Shown in pieces: positions 58,201 through 64,000 of a stretch of DNA of 64,000 nt. Each line of letters opens with the position of its first letter. Positions within the stretch are counted from its first letter, which is position 1. The position numbers and the translations under genes were made by a program. The notes beneath the pieces are model-generated. The model was not told the origin of the DNA and searched no databases. It was given only the letters and a program-made list of their open reading frames with translations. The DNA comes from Locusta migratoria (taxonomy: Eukaryota; Arthropoda; Insecta; Orthoptera; Acrididae), in assembly GCA_026315105.1 (NCBI GenBank), contig CM048745.1, positions 743,501,006-743,565,005 on the forward strand, in the 5' to 3' direction.

Positions 58201-60222
58201 TGCCTTTCGGCAGGGTCGCTCTGCCATTGATAACCTCCTCTCTTTGGAGTCAGCGATCCGTACTGCTTTCACCCGACGTCACCACCTCGGCGCCATCTTT
58301 TTCGACCTCCGGAAAGCATATGACTCGGCATGGCTGCATCACATCCTTGCCATGCTATATGGGTGGGGTCTCCGTGGCTCCCTCCCACTTTTTATTCAGA
58401 ATTTTTTATTTTCACGCCGCTTCAGAGTTCGCGTTGGCACCTCCTTCAGTTCCCCCCACATCCAAGAGAATGGGGTACCACATGGGTCGGTCCTAAGTGT
58501 ACCCCTCTTCTTAGTGGCCATTAATGGCCTAGTGACTGCAGTGGGGCCATCGGTTTCTTGCTCCCTCTATGCGGACGACTTTTGCCTGTACTATTCTACC
58601 GCTAGTACAACTGCAGGCAGCCATTCATCGGGCGCAGAATTGGGCTTCTGCCCATTGTTTTACATTTTACAACTAGGGTGATGCACTTTTGTCGCCAATG
58701 GACGGTACATCCGCATCCGGAGCTCTACCTTGATGGTGAGCTCCTTCAGGTTGTGGGCACACACAGCTTCCTGGGTCTCCTTTTCGACTCATGTTTGACG
58801 TGGCTCCCTCATCTGCGCCAGCTCAAGCAACGGTGCTCACGACATCTGGACATCCTTCGTTGCCTCAGCCATACTGTCTGGGGGGCAGCACACCCTATCC
58901 TCCTCCGGCTCTGGTGCAGTCACGTCTGGACCATGGGAGCTAGGTCTATGGCTCAGCCTCTCCATCTGCACTGCGAATTCTCGAACCAATCTTCCATACT
59001 GGCGTCCGTCTGGCCAGTGGAGCATTTAGTACGAGCCCGGTCATGAGTCTTTTCGCAGAGGCTGGAGTTGCTCCATTGCGATACCGGCGACAATACCTAC
59101 TCGCCCCATATGCTGTCAGAGTCCACTGTACTCCTTGGCATCCAAATAACCGACTCCTTTTCCCAGGGGAGGTCATTCGTTTGCCGCAGAGGCGACCCCG
59201 GGCGGGACTCCCAATAGCAGCGCGGGTCCAGTCGCTTTCTTCGACTCTTGACTCCTTCCCTCTTGACCGTCCCTTCCACTCAACTTCCCATGCTCCACCC
59301 TGGACCATTCCTCAACCGCAGGTTCGGTTGGATCTTTCCCGTGAGCCGAAGACCTTCACCTGTCCTCTGGTCCTACGGCATCAGTTTTCTGCCCTGCTAC
59401 GTGAGTTCTGTAACTCAGGGGTCATTTACACAGACGGTTCTTCGGATGGCGACCACACTGGATATGCCTACGTGCATCGCGCCTATGTTGAGCAATGCTC
59501 TTTGCCACCCGGCAGCAGCGTCTTCACTGCAGAACTGGTGGCTATATACCACGCCCTTAAACACATCCGCACGTGCCCCGGGACCTCCTTTCTGATCTGC
59601 AGCGACTTGCTGAGCGGGTTACAGGCCCTTGATCAGTGTTACCCTCGTCATACATTGGTCAGGCCCATTCAGGAGTCGATACTGGCTCTTGTTGACTCTG
59701 GTCGCTCTGTTACATTCGTTTGGATCCCAGGCCATGTAGGCATTCTGGGCAACGAGAGCGTCGACCAGCTAGCCAAACTGGCTGCCACTTGCCGCCCTCT
59801 GGCGATTGGCCTCCCAGAAGCAGATTTCCGCCCGTTGCTTCGCAATAAAATACGCAAATTGTGGAACGCCAAATGGTCCACTCTGGACGTGCCCAATAAG
59901 CTGTGGATGATACAGGACACAACATCTGTCTGGAAGTCCTCGCAGCTGGGGTCCTGTAGGGACTCCGTGGTACTCTGCCATCTCCGCATTGGTCACACCT
60001 GTCTGACGCATGGTCACCTACTCCGTCACCTACCCGCCCATGTGCCATTGTGATGCTCCATTGACTGTGGTCCATCTCCTACTCCACTGTCCCATTTTAG
60101 CTCCACTGCGGCATTCTTTTAACCTCCCGAACACACTCTCTTCGGTGCTCGGCAACGACGCCTCTGTGGCTAATATTGTTTTAAGATTTCTTCGTGCGGG
60201 GGGGATTTACCACCTGTTATGA
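55225..60222 (+). pseudogene. LINE ORF2 (APE, RT, RNase H), multiply broken
   Basis: The endonuclease begins near 55225 (SLQWNCGGFFCHLAEL), is cut by the hAT element and resumes at 56818 with ALEAVAVRVRASRDITICSL, LLLGDFNAHHPMWGS (about 56985), FSAIDISVCSPDLRPLL and GSDHFPIFLSLP. RT: NTSPGPDRIHCQMLKHLS (57905), QGAFRQGRSAIDNLLSLES (58195), AIFFDLRKAYDSAW, ENGVPHGSVLSVPLF, the catalytic CSLYADDFCLYYS (58560). RNase H: VIYTDGSSDGDHTGYAYV, SSVFTAELVAIYHALKHI, IPGHVGILGNESVDQLAK. The Cys-His end is CHCDAPLTVVHLLLHC (60050). At least six frame changes, including near 57000, 57780, 58075, 58620 and 59040. Confidence 0.87.
55446..56809. mobile_element. hAT-type non-autonomous DNA transposon, 8-bp target duplication
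   Basis: 1364 bp with ends TAGAGGTCTGCA and TGCAGACCTCTA, flanked by perfect 8-bp copies of gtctatat (55438-55445, 56810-56817). The end sequence and duplication length fit hAT elements. Subterminal 150-200 bp at both sides are GC-rich and dense in GCTCG/CGAGC words, while the middle is AT-rich and shows no transposase. It interrupts the endonuclease of the LINE at 54812-60598. Confidence 0.88.
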
Positions 60223-60792
60223 GTCCTCTGGTTGGTCTTTCAGATCGTTATCTATATTCTACTTGATACGTCTTTCAACTACAGCTATTCTTGTGTAAAC
60301 TATGTGGTTGGCTTTTCCTCTTTTATCCTCATGGTCGGTAAACCACATTCATTGGCTTTGTTATTTTATCCTATTTTTATCTCCGGATCTGGTACTGTGT
60401 GTGGCATCCTTTGTATCATCTCTTGTTGACTCTGTCAATATTTGATTGACAGTATGTTCCTTTATTCTGCGTTATTTTAAATCCAGCTTAGGCGTATTTC
60501 TGACGATTATGGTTTTCTGCGTGTCACCTAGCTATAAATTGGGGGACTGATGGCCATAGTAGTCCAGTCCCCCTAAAAAACCCCATACCAACCAACCACG
60601 TACGTACCGCCCAGTAAAGGCCGGGCCCAGGGAGGGGTGATTACCTGAGCTGGTACCTTCCGAACATGCCGATTGGTCCCTCCATCCCTTCTCAGGAAGT
60701 GTGACCTGAGGTGCGAACAGTCACCTAAGGCGGTGCGCCCTCAGAGAGGGCCCCCACAAGAAAGGAGCGCACCATCGGAGACGCTGGTAATC

Positions 60793-62050
60793 ATGGGGGA
60801 CACCTTCGCTATGAAACCTTCCAAATTTTCTATAACCTTGACCCAAAAGCGGAAACATGATGGTTCTCAGCCACAGAAAGTCTTGTCTAACATTCCTAAG
60901 TTCCTGGTAGTATCGCGTACTGATGATCAGGATTTTTCTGCTGTAAATCCTCTTATCATCCAGAAGGGTGTCGATGCAATCGCAGGTCCTTTGAAGACCT
61001 GCTCCAGACAGCGCAATGGGACCTTGTTGCTTGAAATTGAGAATGCATTCCAGGCACAAAAATTACTTCGGGCTACACTTGTGCATACTTTCCCAGTAAA
61101 AGTGGAGGCTCACCGCACCCTCAACTCTTCGCAGGGGGTAGTCTTCACAAGATTCCTGGATGGGTTATCGGACGAGGATATACTTACCTATATGTCCGAT
61201 CAGGGAGTTACAGCTGTTCATCACGTGATGGAAAAGGTTAACAATGACATTGTGCCGACTCGTATTGTCTTCTTGACTTTCGACAGGGTTGACCTACCAT
61301 CTAAGGTGAAAGCAGGCTACAAAATCATTTCCGTTCGCCCGTATATACCCAATCCTACGCGCTTCTTCCATTGCCAGAGATATAATCATACCAGTAAATC
61401 TTGTCCTAATGCAGCCAAGTGCGCCACCTGTGGCAGGGACACCCATGAGGGTGAATGTCTACCTTCATCCCCTCGCTCCATTAATTGCATGGGTGACCAT
61501 GCTGCTTCTTCACGGGACTGCCCCGTTTATAAAGAAGAGTGGGTCATCCAGGAGATTCGCCTCAAGGAGAAGTTCTCAACCTATGCCGCTCAGAAGTTAT
61601 TAGCGAGTAGGAAGCTCGCTCTACTCCCATCAGGTACTTACAGCCCTCCCCTCGACCAACTAAGGAGGTAGGCATTCAGACCTGCGATTTAACCTTCTGT
61701 CACACTGTTACCAGGTCGGCTAGCCCGAAAATTGCTCGTTCCACCTCTCTGATCCCTTCTGCCCGTTCTACAGTGCATTCGTTGGCCAGTTCCCACACAT
61801 CTCGGGCACCTAAATCCACTGTCCAAAGTTCAAAAAAAGAACCCGTTCGTGAAGACTTCCTTAAGACTACGTCTTCTCAATTGTCAACCACTTCTTCTAC
61901 CCGTCATGCCTCTAAGAAGGCTCACAAAAAGAATAGCCCCCCCCCCCTTCCGCCCCGCGGCGTTACTCTTCGATCACGCCGTCCAACAGTTGTCGGGCTC
62001 GGCCGTCTTCTGTTTAACCGGAACGCTCCATCTGCCGGGTCTCTCATTTT
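60793..62050 (+). pseudogene. Family-2 LINE ORF1 (gag-like) with an eroded zinc knuckle
   Basis: Start chosen at 60793 (MGDTFAMKPSKFSITLTQKR) after the GC-rich leader. About 295 residues run to 61671. The core has RNGTLLLEIENAFQAQKLL and TFPVKVEAHRTLNSSQGVVF, then the knuckle region RFFHCQRYNHTSKSC, CATCGRDTHEGEC and NCMGDHAASSRDCP. The first knuckle should read C-x2-C; here the first Cys is Phe. A frameshift near 61665 leads to the Ser/Thr/Lys-rich tail (61680-61970, e.g. STTSSTRHASKKAHKKNSPP). Confidence 0.8.
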
Positions 62051-62055
62051 TTATC

Positions 62056-64000
62056 ATGGCGCTCATTCAATGGAATATTCATGGCATTCGTTCCAATCGG
62101 AAGGAATTAAAACTACTCCTTCGACTGCACTGCCCGCTTCTAGTCTGTCTCCAAGAAACTAAGTTACGTCCAAGTGTTCGTGCCGACTTTCCCCACTACA
62201 CCTCTGTGCGTTTCGACCTGCCATCTGTGGAAGGTACCCCAGCTCATGGAGGGGTTCTGATGCTCATTCGAGACGACGTCTATTACCATTCCATTTCTTT
62301 GCATACTCGCTTACAGGCAGTTGTCGTCCGCATCACTCTATCCAGCTTTTCCTTTTCCCTCTGTAATATCTATTCGCCATCGTCATCTGCCCTTACTAGG
62401 GCAGATGTGCTACACCATGCTGACCAGCTCCCTTCACCTTTCGTGTTGGTAGGCGACTTTAGTGCCCACCACCCCCTATAGGGTTCTCCAGCACCTTGTC
62501 CGAGAGACTCCCTCTTAGTGGACCTTTTCCACCACCTCAATCTTGTTTGCCTCAACACCGGTGCACCAACCTTCCTTTCTGACACAACCCATACTTGTTC
62601 CCACATAGACCTTGTGATATGCACTCCTCAGCTTTCACATCTGTTCGAGTGGTATGCACTTTCTGACACGTACTCGAGTGACCATTTCCCTTGTGTCATC
62701 CACTTTCTGCATCATTCCCCATCCCCTCGTCCCACCAGTTGGAAAATCTCTAAAGCCGACTGGGAGCTTTATTCTTCCATGGCTGTTTTTCACGATCAGA
62801 GCCCGACGGCGTGCTTTACGCACCTTCCACCGCCACCCAACGTTGGAGAATTGTATAAATTATAAACGAATGAGAGCGCAATGTCATCGTATTATAAACG
62901 ACAACAAAAAAACTTGCTGGACTACTTTTACCAGTTCTTTTAACTGCTTTACTCCCTCCACGGTTGTTTGGGGTGGCCTACGCCGTTTATCCGGCATCAA
63001 GGTCCACTCCCCGATTTTTGGCTGACCGTCGAGAACGCAGTCCTTGTGGACCCCGCTGATGTTTCCAACGCTTTGGGCCTCTCCTTTGCGGAGGTTTCGA
63101 GCTCTGCCCATTACCACACCGCCTTCCTCCCTCGCAAACAGGTAGAGGAGGCACGGCCGCCTTCTTTCCACTCTTTTAACCGTGAATGTTATAATGTCTC
63201 TTTCACCATGCAGAAGCTAGACCGTGCTCTCGCCCTGTTCCGATCTTCAGCTCCCGGGCCCAATTCCATCCATATTAAGATGCTGAAGAACCTCTCTCCT
63301 GTGGGCAAGTGTTTCCTTCTTAGTACCTATAATCGCATATGGACTGTAGGTCAGGTTCCCACAAGTTGGCATGAAGCCATTGTTGTCCCCATCTCCAAAC
63401 CATGGAAGGACAAACATCTTCCATCCAGTTATCACCCCATTTCCCTGACGAGCTGCGTCTGTAAGGTGATGGAACGCATGGCTCCTCGAATCTCGACCCC
63501 TCCTGACTAATGTTCAATGTGGTTTTCCTCAACACCGCTCTGCTGCTGATCACCTCATTACCTTGTCGACCTTCATTATGAATAACTTTCTAAGGAAGCG
63601 TCAAACAGTAGCAGTGTTTTTCGACTTGGAGAAGGCATACAATACCTGTTGGAGAGCGGGCATTCTCCGCACATTGCACACATGGGGCCTTCGTGGCTGC
63701 CTTCCTCTCTTTATTAAGCATTTTTGGCGGATCGCAAGTTCCGGGTACAGGTGGGCTCTGATTTGTCAGACACCTTTCGCCAGGAGAATGGGGTGCCACA
63801 GCGCTCCGTCTTGAGTGTGGCTCTCTTTGCCATTGCAATCAATTCGATCGTAGATTGCCTTTCAGCCGACGTTTCTGGATCCCTTTTTTGTAGGCGATTT
63901 CGCAATTTATTGCAGCGCCCAGCAGACGTGTCTCTTGGAGCGTTGTCTTCAATGCTGTCTTGACCACCTATATTCCTGGAGCATTGCGAACGGCTTCTGC
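62056..64000 (+). pseudogene. Family-2 LINE ORF2 (APE and first half of RT), broken, partial
   Basis: Start at 62056 (MALIQWNIHGIRSNRKELK), LLVCLQETKLRPSVRADF, then FVLVGDFSAHHPL followed by TAG at 62478 where relatives have Trp (HHPLWGS) and Ser for Asn in DFNAHH. Continues HIDLVICTPQLS and SSDHFPCVIHFL. A deletion or frameshift near 62800 removes the end of the endonuclease. RT: RSSAPGPNSIHIKMLKNLS, EAIVVPISKPWKDK, YHPISLTSCVCKVMERM, NVQCGFPQHRSAADHL, TVAVFFDLEKAYNTCWR (63603), then QENGVPQRSVLSVALFAI and SGSLFCRRF, where the catalytic VDDF box is lost to a frameshift (63880-63900). Confidence 0.85.

Larger units (their letters stand above)
54812..60598 (+). mobile_element. I-like LINE (family 1-related, copy 2), carrying a hAT-type insertion
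   Basis: Plus-strand LINE beginning within ORF1 (5'-truncated), then APE, RT, RNase H, and a 3' region ending gggggactgatggccatagt and gtccagtccccctaaaaaac followed by ccaacc repeats. A hAT-type element occupies 55446-56809. Numerous frameshifts. It resembles the LINE at 17857-23943 closely in protein order and motifs but is a more decayed and distinct copy. Another LINE starts directly at its 3' end. Confidence 0.87.
60599..64000 (+). mobile_element. I-like LINE (family 2, copy 2), runs off the window
   Basis: Begins right after the (CCAA)-type tail of the preceding LINE with a GC-rich 5' untranslated region (60599-60792), then ORF1 and ORF2 in the normal order. It is the most complete family-2 copy here and served to interpret those at 17190-25360 and 51521-53880. 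The right end is cut by the window, so RNase H is not visible. Confidence 0.87.

Noticed and set aside
1..64000. CRISPR array, operon, or defence system
   Set aside because: The sequence is animal genomic DNA with introns, LINEs and SINEs. Repeats are transposons and microsatellites, without regular spacers.

Overview
This window is a stretch of a large, repeat-rich arthropod genome, most likely a polyneopteran insect such as a grasshopper or locust. Coding exons are few and far apart. The introns exceed 10 kb, and most recognisable sequence is transposable elements nested inside one another. The tRNA-derived SINEs (15.6, 33.0 and 45.8 kb), the RTE retrotransposon with a (GTT)n tail, the I-like LINEs and the Penelope-like pieces look to me like families typical of orthopteran genomes. 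That taxonomic call rests on memory of those families, not on a search.

Host genes. (1) 42554-43135 (+) is the first coding exon of the F-box/SPRY protein Fsn (FBXO45 family), ending at a splice donor; the last ~60 codons were not found. (2) Two short minus-strand exons, 28624-28742 and 13507-13582, have good splice sites and matching phases. I infer that they belong to one unidentified gene whose intron of about 15 kb holds the large LINE nest.

Layout. 0.5-8.0 kb: a decayed Ty3/Gypsy LTR element (minus) split in its RNase H region by a full-length RTE LINE, with an 11-bp target duplication. 8.2-11.3 kb: microsatellites, an old LINE relic, a Penelope-type GIY-YIG fragment and an RTE 3' scrap. 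13.1-17.2 kb: exon, microsatellites, SINE, AT-rich DNA. 17.2-25.4 kb: a nearly complete I-like LINE inserted in the same orientation in a second I-like LINE, with a 14-bp duplication. 26-27.5 kb: degenerate RTE. 29.5-31.5 kb and 34.8-39.2 kb: two copies, in opposite orientation, of a ~0.9-kb terminal-inverted-repeat element with 8-bp duplications, one split by an RTE and the other by an RNase-H-bearing LINE. Between them, at 32.6-34.4 kb, lies a pogo-like element carrying a SINE and flanked by a diverged inverted repeat. 39.5-40.6 kb: a second pogo/Tigger-type transposase relic. 42.4-43.1 kb: Fsn. 44.5-49.9 kb: a cluster of hairpin elements (9-10-bp duplications where measurable), a SINE and a Penelope-like element with an inverted 5' end. 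51.5-53.9 kb: LINE relic. 54.8-60.6 kb: I-like LINE carrying a hAT-type element (8-bp duplication). 60.6-64.0 kb: another I-like LINE running off the window.

I see no prokaryotic features, CRISPR array, rRNA gene or convincing functional tRNA. I do not see a new defence-type or metabolic system. The most noteworthy items are the exact nested insertions, two apparently non-autonomous TIR families, and the short exons that long-ORF scanning misses.
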